Below, in pieces: positions 44,984 to 56,637 of a stretch of DNA of 64,000 nt. Origin of the DNA: Pseudohongiella sp. (GTDB lineage Bacteria; Pseudomonadota; Gammaproteobacteria; Pseudomonadales; Pseudohongiellaceae). The stretch is from assembly GCA_030651695.1 (NCBI GenBank), contig JAUSCD010000029.1:186001-250000 (forward strand), read 5' to 3'. The notes beneath the pieces were generated by a model. It searched no databases, was not told the DNA's origin, and saw only the letters and a list, made by a program, of their open reading frames with translations. Numbering within the stretch: the first letter of the stretch is position 1; each line of letters opens with the position of its first letter. The position numbers and the translations under genes were made by a program.

Positions 44984-46411
44984 TTACTGGTCCTTTTTTC
45001 CGGCTACCGAATTGTCTGAAATTCGGGTTTTGCGACTATCGTCCGGATAACGCTTTAGCGTGCTGAGGCTATCCTGCTCGCGCAACCACCGCAGTTTTTC
45101 GCCAATTTTGATTTCAAGTCCGTGATCGCCCGGAAAATAATACTGGGTGTCTTTAAGCTCTGGCGGGAAATAATTTTCCCCTGCTGCGTAAGCTCCCGGC
45201 TCATCATGCGCATAACGATACTCTGCGCCGTGTCCGAGTTCCTTGTTCAGACGTGTGGGTGCGTTTCGCAGATGCACAGGAACATCGTAGCCGGGTTGTT
45301 TGCTTATATCGTTTCTGACCTGATTGTACGCCATGTATACGGCATTACTTTTTGGGGCGCAGGCCAGATACAAAACTGCTTGTGCCAGAGTCAGCTCGCC
45401 CTCTGGTTTGCCAAGTCTTGTCAGGGCATCCCAGGCAGACATACTGATTTGCAGCGCGCGCGGATCAGCGTTGCCAATATCCTCACTGGCCATACGTACC
45501 AACCGGCGAGCCACATACAGCGGATCACATCCGCCATCCAGCATACGCATCATCCAATACAGCGCAGCATCCGGTGACGAACCTCGCACTGCTTTGTGTA
45601 GTGCAGAAATCTGTTCGTAGAATAAATCACCGCCCTTGTCGAAACGACGCACGCTGCCTTGCAAAGTCTGATCGAGAATGTCGGAATCTATCTCGTCTCC
45701 GTCATTAACCAGATCGCCGGCAATTTCCAGCAGGTTGAGCGCTTTGCGTGCATCGCCATCAGCAGCAGCTGCCAGCCGGTGAAGACCGCTGTGGTCTATC
45801 TGAAGTTTGCGTTGGCCAAGACCCCGTTGACTATCCTGCAGTGCTTGCTGCATCAAGCGCACGATTTCTTCGTCGCTCAAGCTTTGTAATACATAAACGC
45901 GAGCGCGCGACAACAATGCGTTATTGAGTTCAAAAGACGGATTTTCAGTGGTGGCTCCAATAAAGACTATTGTGCCCTCTTCAATATGAGGCAGAAATGC
46001 ATCCTGCTGGCTTTTGTTAAAACGATGTACTTCATCCACAAACAACAGGCTGGCCTGCCCTGTCAAATGTTGATGTTCACGGGCAAGATCGATAGCGCCG
46101 CGGATTTCTTTGACGCCGGACAATACCGCAGACAGGCTGTCGTAGCGTGCATCACAAAGACGTGCTACCAAACGTGCCAGACTGGTCTTGCCGGTGCCGG
46201 GCGGCCCCCACAAGATCATGGAGTGAAGCTGACCCCTGCGAAGTGCCTCACCCAGAGGTTTGCCTTTTGCCAACAGATGAGTTTGCCCGATGTACTCTTC
46301 CAGACTCCGGGGGCGCATACGTGAAGCAAGTGGTTGTGCTCTGTTATCCAGTGCCCCGGCATCGGTTTCTGCAGGGCTTGCACTTAAAATGTCAAAGCCC
46401 GACTGTTTCAC
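44984..46411 (-). CDS. rarA: Replication-associated recombination protein A
   Basis: The 475-residue AAA+ clamp-loader-like ATPase works at stalled forks. [11 protein letters not shown] leads to Walker [16 protein letters not shown], the Walker [18 protein letters not shown] and the sensor [22 protein letters not shown]-terminal tetramerisation domain follows ([23 protein letters not shown]). Length matches E. coli RarA (447), with a slightly longer C-terminus. The start overlaps the lolA end by 20 bases and gives an N-terminus comparable to E. coli. Confidence 0.94.
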   Translation of the reverse strand: MKQSGFDILSASPAETDAGALDNRAQPLASRMRPRSLEEYIGQTHLLAKGKPLGEALRRGQLHSMILWGPPGTGKTSLARLVARLCDARYDSLSAVLSGVKEIRGAIDLAREHQHLTGQASLLFVDEVHRFNKSQQDAFLPHIEEGTIVFIGATTENPSFELNNALLSRARVYVLQSLSDEEIVRLMQQALQDSQRGLGQRKLQIDHSGLHRLAAAADGDARKALNLLEIAGDLVNDGDEIDSDILDQTLQGSVRRFDKGGDLFYEQISALHKAVRGSSPDAALYWMMRMLDGGCDPLYVARRLVRMASEDIGNADPRALQISMSAWDALTRLGKPEGELTLAQAVLYLACAPKSNAVYMAYNQVRNDISKQPGYDVPVHLRNAPTRLNKELGHGAEYRYAHDEPGAYAAGENYFPPELKDTQYYFPGDHGLEIKIGEKLRWLREQDSLSTLKRYPDDSRKTRISDNSVAGKKDQ

Positions 46412-47150
46412 GTTTATCTACGATATCGAGAAATTCGTCGTCAGGCGTTTCGAAGACAAAAAGCGAGGCATCAAGTTCGATATTAATTTCCCGATTATTG
46501 AATTCCCAGAACGTGCGCTGACCATTGGTGTTAATCAGCAGGATAGACACCAATTCGCCCTGCTCAAAATAGAGAGAGACTTGCTCATAAAGGCTGGCAG
46601 GGTCATTGGGGTACAACAGAAACTCCCAATCAGTGCCGTTTACCGGTATAGCACTGACAGTGTACTCATCGGCGATGGCTTCAGTGTTGCCGCTAAGCAA
46701 TTGGGCTGCCAGTTCGGAACGGCTGGCATCCCAGTTTTCTATACTCAGTTGCAACAGATCAGGCTGATAGTTCCACAAGGTTTCCCCGTCGGTAACAATC
46801 AATTCGGGGAATGGCTGCAGAGTTTCCCAATAAAAACCGTGTGGTCGCTTGAGCATGAAAAGGATTTCACTTTCTTCCAGCACACCACCTGTATTTTCAA
46901 CAATCAGCTGACGCACGTCGGCCCGGAATGTCTGCAGGTTGTCGAGTTGCTGGTTAAGCGTTTCAAGATCTGTACTAATGCCCGCTGCCGGCACATCGGA
47001 CTCTACGGCTGTGGTATGCCCGTGTCCGTGTTGTGCCTGCAAACCGGAAGGCAGAAACCAACTGGAAAACCCCAATGCCAAAGCTGTCACTGAAAACAGT
47101 GCGAACTGACGCGATAACTGCAATGCATTAACACGTTTCGACACAGACAA
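46392..47150 (-). CDS. lolA: Outer-membrane lipoprotein carrier protein LolA
   Basis: The 252-residue periplasmic chaperone moves lipoproteins from LolCDE to LolB. Its signal peptide is long (hydrophobic [19 protein letters not shown], cleavage near LQAQ). A short His-rich run, HGHGHTT, and an acidic linker follow before the LolA fold ([49 protein letters not shown]). The His-rich insert is unusual and may bind metal. It lies between ftsK and rarA as in E. coli. Confidence 0.93.
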   Translation of the reverse strand: MSVSKRVNALQLSRQFALFSVTALALGFSSWFLPSGLQAQHGHGHTTAVESDVPAAGISTDLETLNQQLDNLQTFRADVRQLIVENTGGVLEESEILFMLKRPHGFYWETLQPFPELIVTDGETLWNYQPDLLQLSIENWDASRSELAAQLLSGNTEAIADEYTVSAIPVNGTDWEFLLYPNDPASLYEQVSLYFEQGELVSILLINTNGQRTFWEFNNREINIELDASLFVFETPDDEFLDIVDKRETVGL

Positions 47151-47201
47151 CTCCTGAGCTTCGGATACATCTAATTGCCAACAAACCTGGTAATCAGGTT
47201 A

Positions 47202-49532
47202 TCAGCGCGGTGGTGGCGGTGCCAGAACTTCACGACTGCCATTAGTGCCCATTTCCGAGACCACACCTGCTGCCTCCATGGACTCGATCATTCGTGCGGC
47301 GCGGTTATAGCCAATACGCAGCTTGCGTTGTACGGAGGAAATAGAGGCTTTCCGCGTTTCAGTGACAAACGCCACAGCTTCGTCATATAACGCGTCGTCT
47401 TCCTCTCCTTCGCCGTCTCCGCCACCCATGCCACCCATGTTCATTTCGCGTTCTTCGACACCTTGAGTGATCTCGTCTATATAAACCGGTGCACCACGTG
47501 ATTTCCAGTCAGCCACCACCCTGTGCACTTCCTCGTCGCTGACATAAGCCCCGTGCACACGCTTGGCAAGACCGCCGCCGGGCGGAAGGAACAGCATATC
47601 ACCGTGGCCCAGCAGCTGCTCCGCCCCGCCTTCACCGAGAATGGTGCGTGAGTCGACTTTGGACTGAACCATAAAGGACAGCCTTGTAGGTATATTGGCT
47701 TTAATCAGACCAGTAAGTACATCAACTGAAGGCCGTTGTGTTGCCAGAATCAGGTGTATACCTGCCGCCCGTGCTTTTTGTGCAATACGGGCAATCAACT
47801 CTTCCACTTTTTTGCCGACCACCATCATCATGTCAGCAAGTTCGTCCACGATTACCACAATAGTTGGCAGCGGTTCTAATGCTGGCGCAGTCTGATCATC
47901 CTGCAAAATCATCGGGTCCGGACGCCATATCGGGTCCATGATGGGGTTGCCTTCCTTCGCAGCATCTTCGACTTTTTTGTTATAACCAGCCAGATTGCGG
48001 ACGCCTAGTGCTGACATCAGTTTGTAACGGCGCTCCATCTCAGCCACAGACCAGCGCAGCGCGTTGGCTGCGTCTTTCATGTCTGTGACAACCGGTGTCA
48101 GCAAGTGCGGAATGCCGTCATAAACCGACAACTCGAGCATTTTGGGGTCAATCATGATCATGCGCACATCTTGCGGCGATGACTTGTACAGCAGACTCAG
48201 AATCATGGCGTTAATGCCAACTGATTTGCCTGATCCGGTTGTCCCCGCTACCAGCAGATGCGGCATTTTTGCCAGATCCACCACCACGGGTTTGCCAACA
48301 ATGTCGTGACCTAACGCCATGCTCACGGGGGATACCGCCTTGTCGAATTCCTGTGACGCCAGCACCTGACTGAACAGAATTATTTCTCTGTGCTCATTGG
48401 GGATTTCGATACCTATGACGGTTTTGCCGGGGATGACTTCCACTACCCGCACGCTGATCACCGCCAGTGATCGCGCCAGATCTTTAGCCAGTCCGGTAAT
48501 CCGGCTGGCTTTGATACCAGGCGCCGGTTGAACTTCAAAACGCGTAATTACCGGGCCGGGGTGAACAGCGGTTACTTCAATATCAATGCCGAAGTCTTGC
48601 AGTTTCAGCTCAAGTAATCTGGACATGGCTTCCAGCGATTCCGTGGAATAGCCTTTGTTCGAGGCCGCTTTTTTCTCGTCCAGCAGGCTGATAGCAGGCA
48701 GTTCGCCGGTAGCTTCGGCTTTGAACAGTTTGCCCTGGCGTTCTTTTTCAACGCGCTGACTGCGTTCGACAGGGGGTGTAAATACAGGCTCAATGCGTGG
48801 TGGAGCGCGTTTTTTATCTTTTTCAATGCGCACGTCCATAGCGCGCTTGCGTTTTTCAAGGCCTTCTCTGACCTTTAGATTTTCTTCACGTTTTTCCTGC
48901 CAGGCGCGGAATGCTTCCATCGCCAGGGTGTAGCCGTTAAGTGTCCAGTAACCCACACGGTCAACAACGCTAAGCCAGGAAATTTCAAAACTGACAGTCA
49001 GTCCGAATAAAAACAGCGCAAGGAACACCAGCGTGCTGCCAAGCACAGCGAGTACCGGGACGCTGGCATCCGCCATGGCGGCCCCGATTACGCCACCTGC
49101 CGGCCAGGTAAACTCTGCAGGCATGCTGAAATGCAGGGTGGCCAGTGTGCAGGCGCCAATTGCCAATAAGGCCAGTCCGCCGGCACGAATGGCCAACATA
49201 CCCCATGAAAAATCCCTGTCAGCGTCATTCTGGCGGAACAATGAAAAGATGCGTACGCCCAGGGCGAGCGGGAAGATATAGGCGAAATAGCCGAACATGT
49301 GCAGGAGCACGTCGGATGTCCAGGCACCCATCTGACCAACCGCGTTGACCACAGGACCTCCGTTGCCGGTTGTGGTAAAGCCGGGGTCAAGTGGCGAGTA
49401 GGTCAGCAGGGAGATCAGCAACACGATGCCAACCAGAAAGGACACGATCAGAGAGCCTTCGCGCGCGATGCGCTGAGACAGACTGCTTATGCGATCGTCC
49501 TGCGATGCTTTTTGTTTAGAGGCATTTTTCAA
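47202..49532 (-). CDS. ftsK: DNA translocase FtsK
   Basis: The 776-residue protein has four N-terminal membrane segments (residues about 25-190), a short linker of about 110 charged residues and the motor domain. The Walker A segment [16 protein letters not shown], the [19 protein letters not shown] region and the C-terminal gamma winged helix ([33 protein letters not shown]) that recognises KOPS are present. The linker is much shorter than in E. coli FtsK (1329 total) and similar to Pseudomonas. It clears dimer chromosomes at the septum. It is divergent from trxB. Confidence 0.95.
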   Translation of the reverse strand: MKNASKQKASQDDRISSLSQRIAREGSLIVSFLVGIVLLISLLTYSPLDPGFTTTGNGGPVVNAVGQMGAWTSDVLLHMFGYFAYIFPLALGVRIFSLFRQNDADRDFSWGMLAIRAGGLALLAIGACTLATLHFSMPAEFTWPAGGVIGAAMADASVPVLAVLGSTLVFLALFLFGLTVSFEISWLSVVDRVGYWTLNGYTLAMEAFRAWQEKREENLKVREGLEKRKRAMDVRIEKDKKRAPPRIEPVFTPPVERSQRVEKERQGKLFKAEATGELPAISLLDEKKAASNKGYSTESLEAMSRLLELKLQDFGIDIEVTAVHPGPVITRFEVQPAPGIKASRITGLAKDLARSLAVISVRVVEVIPGKTVIGIEIPNEHREIILFSQVLASQEFDKAVSPVSMALGHDIVGKPVVVDLAKMPHLLVAGTTGSGKSVGINAMILSLLYKSSPQDVRMIMIDPKMLELSVYDGIPHLLTPVVTDMKDAANALRWSVAEMERRYKLMSALGVRNLAGYNKKVEDAAKEGNPIMDPIWRPDPMILQDDQTAPALEPLPTIVVIVDELADMMMVVGKKVEELIARIAQKARAAGIHLILATQRPSVDVLTGLIKANIPTRLSFMVQSKVDSRTILGEGGAEQLLGHGDMLFLPPGGGLAKRVHGAYVSDEEVHRVVADWKSRGAPVYIDEITQGVEEREMNMGGMGGGDGEGEEDDALYDEAVAFVTETRKASISSVQRKLRIGYNRAARMIESMEAAGVVSEMGTNGSREVLAPPPPR

Positions 49533-49750
49533 AATTAATCAGTCGCCTGCGTAGTTAAGTTAATTCAATTTCGCGTGTCAGTGGCGCCATCATAATCAAT
49601 TTTTGATGACAGTGAAACCTGCCTCTGCGGCTGGTGTTGAGCATAGCACAGTCCCGCCGCAATCAGGATCCGCTCATAAGTTATCAATGTGATCGAAACA
49701 ACCAATAGAATCTGATGCTTGATATACACAATGACAGCCTCCAATGAGGC

Positions 49751-50742
<992 letters not shown>

Positions 50743-50748
50743 CGCACT

Positions 50749-51489
50749 ATGACAGCGCCATATTGGCTGCGATCCGATTCGATCGAATTCCCGCCAGCGA
50801 ACATGGCGGCTGAAGATCCACCCGGACTGCTGGCGGTTGGTGGTGACCTTAGTTGCGAGCGTCTGCTGGCTGCTTACTCAAGTGGCATTTTTCCATGGTT
50901 TGGTGAAGACTCCCCTATTCTTTGGTGGAGCCCTGATCCACGTATGGTACTGAGGCCCGGCGAAGTGCATGTTTCCCAGAGCATGCGCAAACTGATCCGG
51001 CAGCAGCGTTTCAGCAATACACCGTTAAAAGTCACCATGGACGATGATTTTACAAAGGTAATGCAGCAGTGCGGGGCTGTTCGCGAACGCAACGAAGGCA
51101 CTTGGATTACCGCTTCCATGCAGGCTGCGTATCTTCGGTTACATGCGCTTGGGCATGCACATTCACTGGAAGTTACTCAGAACGGAAAATTGCTCGGCGG
51201 GCTTTACGGGGTCAGTCTGGGGCGGATGTTTTTTGGTGAATCGATGTTCAGCCTTGCGCCGAATGCTTCAAAACTGGCTTTTATAGCACTATGTCATCAG
51301 CTTCATTCGTGGAATTATCGTCTTGTAGATTGCCAGTTGCCGACAGAGCATCTGACCAGTCTGGGCGCCCGGACAATGTCGCGGGAAGATTTTATGGTGG
51401 AACTTGCATCAGGTCGCAGTGAAGTACCCGATTCGGCTGCATTAGCGGGGAAGTGGACATTTGACGAGGCGGTACTGGCAGAAATTTGA
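50749..51489 (+). CDS. aat: Leucyl/phenylalanyl-tRNA-protein transferase
   Basis: The 246-residue enzyme adds Leu or Phe to N-terminal Lys/Arg of proteins, marking them for ClpS-ClpAP, whose genes follow at 51855-54593. FPPANMAAEDPPGLLAVGGDLS, GIFPWF, WWSPDPRMVL and GGLYGVSLGRMFFGESMFS are diagnostic. It directly follows trxB. In Pseudomonas an arginyl-transferase gene (bpt) lies between aat and infA. Here that gene is absent. Confidence 0.96.
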   Translation: MTAPYWLRSDSIEFPPANMAAEDPPGLLAVGGDLSCERLLAAYSSGIFPWFGEDSPILWWSPDPRMVLRPGEVHVSQSMRKLIRQQRFSNTPLKVTMDDDFTKVMQQCGAVRERNEGTWITASMQAAYLRLHALGHAHSLEVTQNGKLLGGLYGVSLGRMFFGESMFSLAPNASKLAFIALCHQLHSWNYRLVDCQLPTEHLTSLGARTMSREDFMVELASGRSEVPDSAALAGKWTFDEAVLAEI

Positions 51490-51594
51490 TGGTATTGGTG
51501 CTGATTTCGCCCCAAACACCTGTGCCCTTTGCCAATCCTGCTTAAATCAGGCAAAATGCGCGCACTTATTTTCCGTAGTGGGATACTCTGTTTA

Positions 51595-51813
51595 ATGTCT
51601 AAAGAAGACCAGATTGAAATGGAAGGCGAAGTGGTTGATACCCTTCCCAACACCATGTTCCGGGTAAAACTGGAAAACGGCCACATCGTGACCGCACATA
51701 TTTCAGGCAAAATGCGTAAGAATTACATTCGTATTCTGACTGGTGACATGGTGAAGGTTGAGCTTACGCCTTACGACCTGACTAAAGGCCGCATCACTTA
51801 CCGCGCTCGTTAA
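51595..51813 (+). CDS. infA: Translation initiation factor IF-1
   Basis: The 72-residue S1/OB-fold protein ([39 protein letters not shown]) is almost the canonical sequence. The frame is open further upstream, but the ATG at 51595 gives the family length. It stands alone between aat and the convergent clpA. Confidence 0.97.
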   Translation: MSKEDQIEMEGEVVDTLPNTMFRVKLENGHIVTAHISGKMRKNYIRILTGDMVKVELTPYDLTKGRITYRAR

Positions 51814-51848
51814 TGCGCGGTAGTTGTGATTACACCCCGCATAAATCT

Positions 51849-51875
51849 CTGAGCTCAGCTGTCTGCTGAGCTCAG
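51849..51875. terminator. Perfect hairpin overlapping the clpA stop
   Basis: ctgagctcagc and gctgagctcag form an 11-bp perfect stem with a 5-base loop at the junction of convergent infA and clpA. The clpA stop codon lies in the left arm. No long T run follows on either strand, so it may be a weak or factor-assisted terminator. Confidence 0.6.
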
Positions 51876-54161
51876 TTGCTTGCCCTCTTGCTTGCCACCA
51901 TCTGATTTTTTGCTCCGGCTTTTGATGTCGAGTTTGACTTCATTGTTCACAATGGACACCACAACTTCGCCACCATCGCTGAGACTGCCAAACAGAATTT
52001 CTTCTGCCAGCGCTTTTTTCAGTTTGTCCTGGATCAGTCGGCCCATTGGGCGTGCACCCATGGACGGGCTGTAGCCGTGTTCGGCAAACCAGTCACGGGC
52101 AGAGTCATCAACCAGCAATGTGACTTTTTTACCGTCCAACTGAACCTGCAGTTCCACCAGGAACTTGTCTACCACGGTACGAATGGTGACCGGACTCAGC
52201 GGGCCAAACTGGACAATAGAATCCAACCTGTTACGGAATTCGGGACTGAAGCTGCGTTTGATCACTTCCATTCCATCCGTGCTGTGATCCTGCGTTGCAA
52301 AACCAATCGAAGCGCGTGACATCTCTTGTGCACCAGCATTGGTAGTCATGATCAGAATGACGTTGCGGAAGTCTGCCTTGCGACCGTTGTTGTCGGTCAG
52401 CGTGCCATGGTCCATCACTTGCAGTAGCAGATTAAAGACATCCGGATGCGCTTTTTCAATTTCATCAAGCAGCAGGACGCAGTGTGGATGTTTGTTCACC
52501 GCTTCTGTCAGTAGACCGCCCTGATCAAAACCTACATATCCCGGCGGTGCACCAATCAGACGTGAGACTGTATGACGCTCCATGTACTCGGACATGTCAA
52601 AGCGTAGTAATTCGATACCGAGAATTCGTGCAAGCTGGCGACTGACTTCAGTTTTACCAACCCCGGTCGGGCCGGAGAACAGATACGAACCAATCGGTTT
52701 GTCCGGATTGCCGAGACCTGCGCGCGACAACTTGATGGCGGTAGCCAGCGACGAAATAGCCTCATCCTGACCAAACACCACCATCTTGAGATTGCCTTCA
52801 AGCGAGCGCAGAGACTGCACATCGGAAGTGGTCACGTGCTGTGGCGGGATACGTGCAATGGCTGCAACCACTTTCTCCATATCGGAGGCCTGAATCAGTT
52901 TTTTCCGTTTGCTCTCCGGTTGCAGACGTTGCCATGCGCCGGCCTCATCGATCACGTCAATGGCTTTGTCCGGCATAAATCTGTCATTGATATATTTGCC
53001 GGCCAGTTCGGAGGCGGCACGCAGTGCATTGTCGCTGTAACGCAACTCATGATGCTCTTCAAATCTGGATTTCAGGCCCTTAAGAATTTTATATGTAGTT
53101 TCAACATCGGGCTCTTCCACATCGATCTTCTGGAAGCGCCGTGACAGCGCGCGGTCTTTTTCGAATATGCCACGGTATTCCTGATAGGTTGTTGACCCTA
53201 CGCAGCGGAGATCTCCGGTCGTCAGAATTGGTTTCAGCAGATTGGACGCATCCATGACACCGCCTGAAGCGGCGCCGGCACCAATGATGGTGTGAATTTC
53301 GTCAATAAATAAAATCGACTGAGGACGTTTTTTCAATTCGGCCAACAGGTTTTTGAAGCGTTTTTCGAAATCGCCGCGGTATTTTGTACCCGCCAGCAAT
53401 GCGCCGAGATCCAGTGAGTAAATGACATTATCTTTTAACACGTCGGGCACCTGATCTTCCTCGATCATACGCGCCAGGCCTTCAATCACGGCGGTTTTAC
53501 CAACACCGGATTCTCCTACCAGCAATGGATTGTTTTTGCGGCGGCGACACAAAACCTGAATGACCCGTAATACTTCTTTGTCGCGACCGATCAGGGGATC
53601 TATCTTCCCTTGTCGTGCCAGTTCGTTCAGATTGGTTGCATACGCTTCGAGTGCATTGGCAGAATTTCCGCCCTCCTCTTCGCGATTTTCCTGCTGAGCG
53701 GGATCGGGTCGCTGCTCTTGATTGTGCTCGCGGCTGATGCCGTGGCTGATGTAATTCACAATATCCAGGCGCGCGATGTCCTGTTGACTCAGCAGGTAAA
53801 CCGACTGGCTCTCTTGTTCACTGAATATGGCAACAAGTACGTTTGCACCAGTCACTTCCTGTCGGCCGGATGACTGTACATGGAATACAGCGCGTTGTAA
53901 TACCCTTTGGAAACCCAGTGTCGGTTGAGTCTCCCGGTCTGTTTCCAGTTCGGGAACAACCGGTGTCGTGGCTTCGATATAGTCGATGAGACCGGCGCGA
54001 AGACGGCTGAGATCAGCTCCGCAATTTATCAGCACATCAACTGCGATATCGTTTTCCAGCAGAGCCAGCAACAGGTGTTCAACCGTCATGTACTCGTGAC
54101 GTTTGTCCCTGGCATTATTAAACGCTGCACTCAGCGTTAGTTCCAGATCCCGGCTCAACAT
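51855..54161 (-). CDS. clpA: ATP-dependent Clp protease ATPase subunit ClpA
   Basis: The 768-residue AAA+ unfoldase feeds ClpP. An N-domain (two repeats) comes first, then AAA-1 with GESGVGKTAVIEGLA and SILFIDEIHTIIGAGAA, then AAA-2 with FSGPTGVGKTEVSRQLA and VLLLDEIEKAHPDVFN. The ClpP-docking loop reads ASIGFATQD where E. coli has IGL. The ATG at 54161 has AGGAG 9 bases upstream. A TTG two codons earlier is less likely. clpS lies just upstream in the same direction, and infA is convergent. Confidence 0.96.
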   Translation of the reverse strand: MLSRDLELTLSAAFNNARDKRHEYMTVEHLLLALLENDIAVDVLINCGADLSRLRAGLIDYIEATTPVVPELETDRETQPTLGFQRVLQRAVFHVQSSGRQEVTGANVLVAIFSEQESQSVYLLSQQDIARLDIVNYISHGISREHNQEQRPDPAQQENREEEGGNSANALEAYATNLNELARQGKIDPLIGRDKEVLRVIQVLCRRRKNNPLLVGESGVGKTAVIEGLARMIEEDQVPDVLKDNVIYSLDLGALLAGTKYRGDFEKRFKNLLAELKKRPQSILFIDEIHTIIGAGAASGGVMDASNLLKPILTTGDLRCVGSTTYQEYRGIFEKDRALSRRFQKIDVEEPDVETTYKILKGLKSRFEEHHELRYSDNALRAASELAGKYINDRFMPDKAIDVIDEAGAWQRLQPESKRKKLIQASDMEKVVAAIARIPPQHVTTSDVQSLRSLEGNLKMVVFGQDEAISSLATAIKLSRAGLGNPDKPIGSYLFSGPTGVGKTEVSRQLARILGIELLRFDMSEYMERHTVSRLIGAPPGYVGFDQGGLLTEAVNKHPHCVLLLDEIEKAHPDVFNLLLQVMDHGTLTDNNGRKADFRNVILIMTTNAGAQEMSRASIGFATQDHSTDGMEVIKRSFSPEFRNRLDSIVQFGPLSPVTIRTVVDKFLVELQVQLDGKKVTLLVDDSARDWFAEHGYSPSMGARPMGRLIQDKLKKALAEEILFGSLSDGGEVVVSIVNNEVKLDIKSRSKKSDGGKQEGKQLSSADS

Positions 54162-54242
54162 GGTCAAGTTCTCCTCAAGAGTTAATTACTGCAAACTACC
54201 CGATACTGCGCTTTGTGCTTCACTCTTGTTGTCACTATACCC

Positions 54243-54593
54243 TTACTGATCAATTTCCACATCACAAAGCAATGGTTGTTGATTCTCGCGCGAGAACTCG
54301 TTGACCTGCTGTGCTTTTGTTTCAGCGATGTCGCGACTATATACGCCACAGACGGCTTTTCCTTCAGTATGAACTTTGAGCATGATCTGTGTAGCTTTCT
54401 CTACGGGCATATGAAAAAAGCGCAGCAATACACCCACCACAAACTCCATGGGGGTGTAGTCATCGTTTAATAAAAGCACTTTATACAAAGGCGGTTTTGC
54501 CAGCTGCGGGCGCGCTTCCTCGGTGATAAGGCCCTGGTTATTATCCGGGTGTTGGCCAGGTGCTCCCGGTGTATGTAAATGGATGTCTTGCAT
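54243..54593 (-). CDS. clpS: ClpS adaptor protein
   Basis: The 116-residue adaptor brings N-end-rule substrates to Clp[41 protein letters not shown] and [15 protein letters not shown] are diagnostic. The frame is open to 54668 (141 residues), but family members begin close to [10 protein letters not shown], so the ATG at 54593 is chosen. Neither start has a strong ribosome site. It is upstream of clpA and divergent from cspD, as in E. coli. Confidence 0.93.
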   Translation of the reverse strand: MQDIHLHTPGAPGQHPDNNQGLITEEARPQLAKPPLYKVLLLNDDYTPMEFVVGVLLRFFHMPVEKATQIMLKVHTEGKAVCGVYSRDIAETKAQQVNEFSRENQQPLLCDVEIDQ

Positions 54594-54770
54594 GCTGTTA
54601 AGTACCGATAAATGCTTCGTGTCTGGATAAAGAAGATCGGGCAAGCGATCCGTTTCTTTCAGTAACATATTGGTGCGAATGCTTTTTATTCAAGTATAAA
54701 TATTCAGCGATTTAGTCTAATGCCTTATTACAGACTGTTGCAAACTGACAAAAATGATGAATAATACGGT

Positions 54771-54799
54771 TTGACAGGGACAGCAGTTCAAGTTATGGA
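54771..54799 (+). promoter_or_regulatory. cspD: cspD promoter
   Basis: TTGACA and TATGGA are separated by 17 bases and lie about 75 bases before the cspD ATG, giving a transcript with a leader of about 65 bases, as usual for cold-shock family genes. Confidence 0.6.
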
Positions 54800-54873
54800 T
54801 TAACACTCAGGCCTGCTACGCCTGGCGTGTAGACAATTAAAATAAAACTATATACGTGCAATGGAGTAATACG

Positions 54874-55101
54874 ATGGCTTCGGGACAAGTGAAATGGTTC
54901 AACAACGCCAAGGGTTTTGGATTTATTCTTCCTGATGATGGTGGTGGTGACTTGTTTGCTCACTATTCTGCAATCGGTATGGACGGATATAAAACTCTGA
55001 AAGCCGGACAGACGGTCACTTTCGAAACAATTGAAGGCCCAAAAGGCCTGCATGCAACCAACATCAGGGCAGAAGTGCAATCTCAATCGCAGCAAGCCTG
55101 A
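54874..55101 (+). CDS. cspD: Cold-shock domain protein (CspD-like)
   Basis: The 75-residue OB-fold protein has the RNP1 motif KGFGFI and the RNP2-like DLFAHYSAIG, and starts MASGQVKWFNNA. In E. coli CspD inhibits replication in stationary phase. Its position divergent from clpS-clpA is the conserved context. GGAG lies 8 bases before the ATG. A UUCG hairpin follows. Confidence 0.93.
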   Translation: MASGQVKWFNNAKGFGFILPDDGGGDLFAHYSAIGMDGYKTLKAGQTVTFETIEGPKGLHATNIRAEVQSQSQQA

Positions 55102-55125
55102 TATAGCGGCAGGAATGTCTTACAG

Positions 55126-55145
55126 AGCACCCTTCGGGGTGCTTT
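55126..55145 (+). terminator. Terminator-like hairpin after cspD
   Basis: agcaccc-ttcg-gggtgct is a 7-bp stem with a stable TTCG tetraloop followed by a short ttt only, so termination strength is uncertain. Confidence 0.65.
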
Positions 55146-55237
55146 GAAACAGGCTCCTGTTGCTTTGCCTGAAACCCAATCATACCGTAATCAGTGCGGT
55201 GGTGATATTGTCTGCTGCTTGCTAGCATTGGGATATA

Positions 55238-55807
55238 ATGCCGCACATGCCTCAGATAATCCTCTTTAATAAACCTTTTAATGTTCTTTCCCAGTTTACA
55301 GGCGACAATCCTGAGCAGACCCTTGCGCGTTACATCAATGCTCCCGGGTTTTATCCGGCTGGCCGTCTTGATAAAGATTCTGAAGGGCTGATGTTATTAA
55401 CGGACTGCGGAGAAACCCAGCAACGAATAAGCAATCCCCGATTTAAATTACCCAAAACCTACTGGGCTCAGGTCGAAGGCGTCATCACGCAGGACGCTAT
55501 CACAAGCCTTACACGCGGAGTGGTATTGAATGATGGACTCACCCGCCCCGCTATTGCAGTTCCCATGCAGGCACCTGATTTGTGGCAGAGACATCCTCCG
55601 ATACGGGTACGCAAAGAGATTCCTGATAGCTGGCTGTCCCTGACGATTACTGAGGGACGTAACCGGCAGGTGCGACGTATGACGGCAGCTGTGGGATTTC
55701 CTACCTTGCGACTGGTACGCTATCAGATTGGTAACTGGACATTACAAGGTTTGCTGCCCGGCCAATATCGCATGATACCGATCCCGCCGGATTGGTGGCG
55801 GACCTGA
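55238..55807 (+). CDS. rluE: 23S rRNA pseudouridine synthase RluE-like
   Basis: The 189-residue RsuA-family synthase lacks the N-terminal S4 domain, as RluE does. FNKPFNVLSQFT, the catalytic Asp in GRLDKDSEGLMLLT, KTYWAQVEG and EGRNRQVRRMTAAVGFPTLRL are present. E. coli RluE modifies U2457 of 23S rRNA. It is convergent with moaE, 22 bases between stops. Confidence 0.92.
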   Translation: MPHMPQIILFNKPFNVLSQFTGDNPEQTLARYINAPGFYPAGRLDKDSEGLMLLTDCGETQQRISNPRFKLPKTYWAQVEGVITQDAITSLTRGVVLNDGLTRPAIAVPMQAPDLWQRHPPIRVRKEIPDSWLSLTITEGRNRQVRRMTAAVGFPTLRLVRYQIGNWTLQGLLPGQYRMIPIPPDWWRT

Positions 55808-55829
55808 ATCTACAGCTGTAGGAATTGAA

Positions 55830-56360
55830 TCAATCTTTCACAGTTGGTGGTATTTCCGCGGCTTGCCAGCGTGCGACAGCCTGATAGTCGGATTCCCTGC
55901 TCTGAACCCAATGGCTGTTTTCGCGTGTAAGCTGCTTCTTCCAGAATGGTGCCGATGTTTTCAGATAATCCATCATAAAATCTGCTGACTCAAACGCAGC
56001 GCTCCGGTGCGCACTGCTCGCTGCCACCAGAACTATCTGATCCCCCGGCTTCAAAGTCCCGACACGGTGAATAATACTGATTGCCTGCAGTGGCCAACGG
56101 GCCACAGCCTGCTGTGCAATCTTTTGCAGCGCACTTTCGGTCATCCCCGGATAATGCTCAAGCGTCAGCGATTGTTCTTTGCCGGTTCCTGTTGAAACGC
56201 CTGCGGTATCCAGGATTTCTCTCACCAGCCCAGTAAAGACCACGATGGCCCCCGGGTTGCCCGATGCTGTTCGCAGCGCGGCATATTCAGCCGCCATATC
56301 GAAATCCTGCTGTTGTACCCGGATATGGATGGGAACTGGTGAAATGGTATTTGCAGTCAT
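55830..56360 (-). CDS. moaE: Molybdopterin synthase catalytic subunit MoaE
   Basis: The 176-residue subunit inserts sulfur from thiocarboxylated MoaD into precursor Z. GAIVVFTGLVREI, LEHYPGMTESALQKIA, HRVGTLKPGDQIV and the APFWKKQLT lysine segment are conserved. It follows moaD by 23 bases in a moaC-moaD-moaE operon. It is somewhat longer than E. coli MoaE (150) at both ends. Confidence 0.94.
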   Translation of the reverse strand: MTANTISPVPIHIRVQQQDFDMAAEYAALRTASGNPGAIVVFTGLVREILDTAGVSTGTGKEQSLTLEHYPGMTESALQKIAQQAVARWPLQAISIIHRVGTLKPGDQIVLVAASSAHRSAAFESADFMMDYLKTSAPFWKKQLTRENSHWVQSRESDYQAVARWQAAEIPPTVKD

Positions 56361-56383
56361 GGTTTGTAAAAGACTTTTCAGTC

Positions 56384-56635
56384 CTAACCTCCTGTCATTG
56401 GAGGGAAAAAAGCGATTTCTTCCGAGCCGTGCAAGCGCTGGTCACGGGAACTGACTTGTTGATTTACGGCAATCAGCACAGATTTTTCATCATTCAGCAT
56501 TTGCCATGCCTCACCGCGCTCGGCCAGAAGTTTGCTGAGCTCGCCGACGGTTGTAATCCCGGCGGGCAGCATGAGTGTTTCGTCAGTTTTCCCTAACTGC
56601 TCGCGTACACTCGCAAAATAGCAAAGTTTTAACAT
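56384..56635 (-). CDS. moaD: Molybdopterin synthase sulfur carrier MoaD
   Basis: The 83-residue ubiquitin-like protein ends in PPMTGG, the di-Gly that is thiocarboxylated. The frame is open through moaC to 56749, but the ATG at 56635 gives the family start MLKLCYFASVREQLG. It starts 2 bases after the moaC stop. Confidence 0.94.
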   Translation of the reverse strand: MLKLCYFASVREQLGKTDETLMLPAGITTVGELSKLLAERGEAWQMLNDEKSVLIAVNQQVSSRDQRLHGSEEIAFFPPMTGG

Positions 56636-56637
56636 GA

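Noticed and set aside
44983-45000. Possible fluoride riboswitch before crcB
   Set aside because: crcB starts 1 base after the rarA stop, leaving no room for the aptamer. It is read from an upstream operon promoter.
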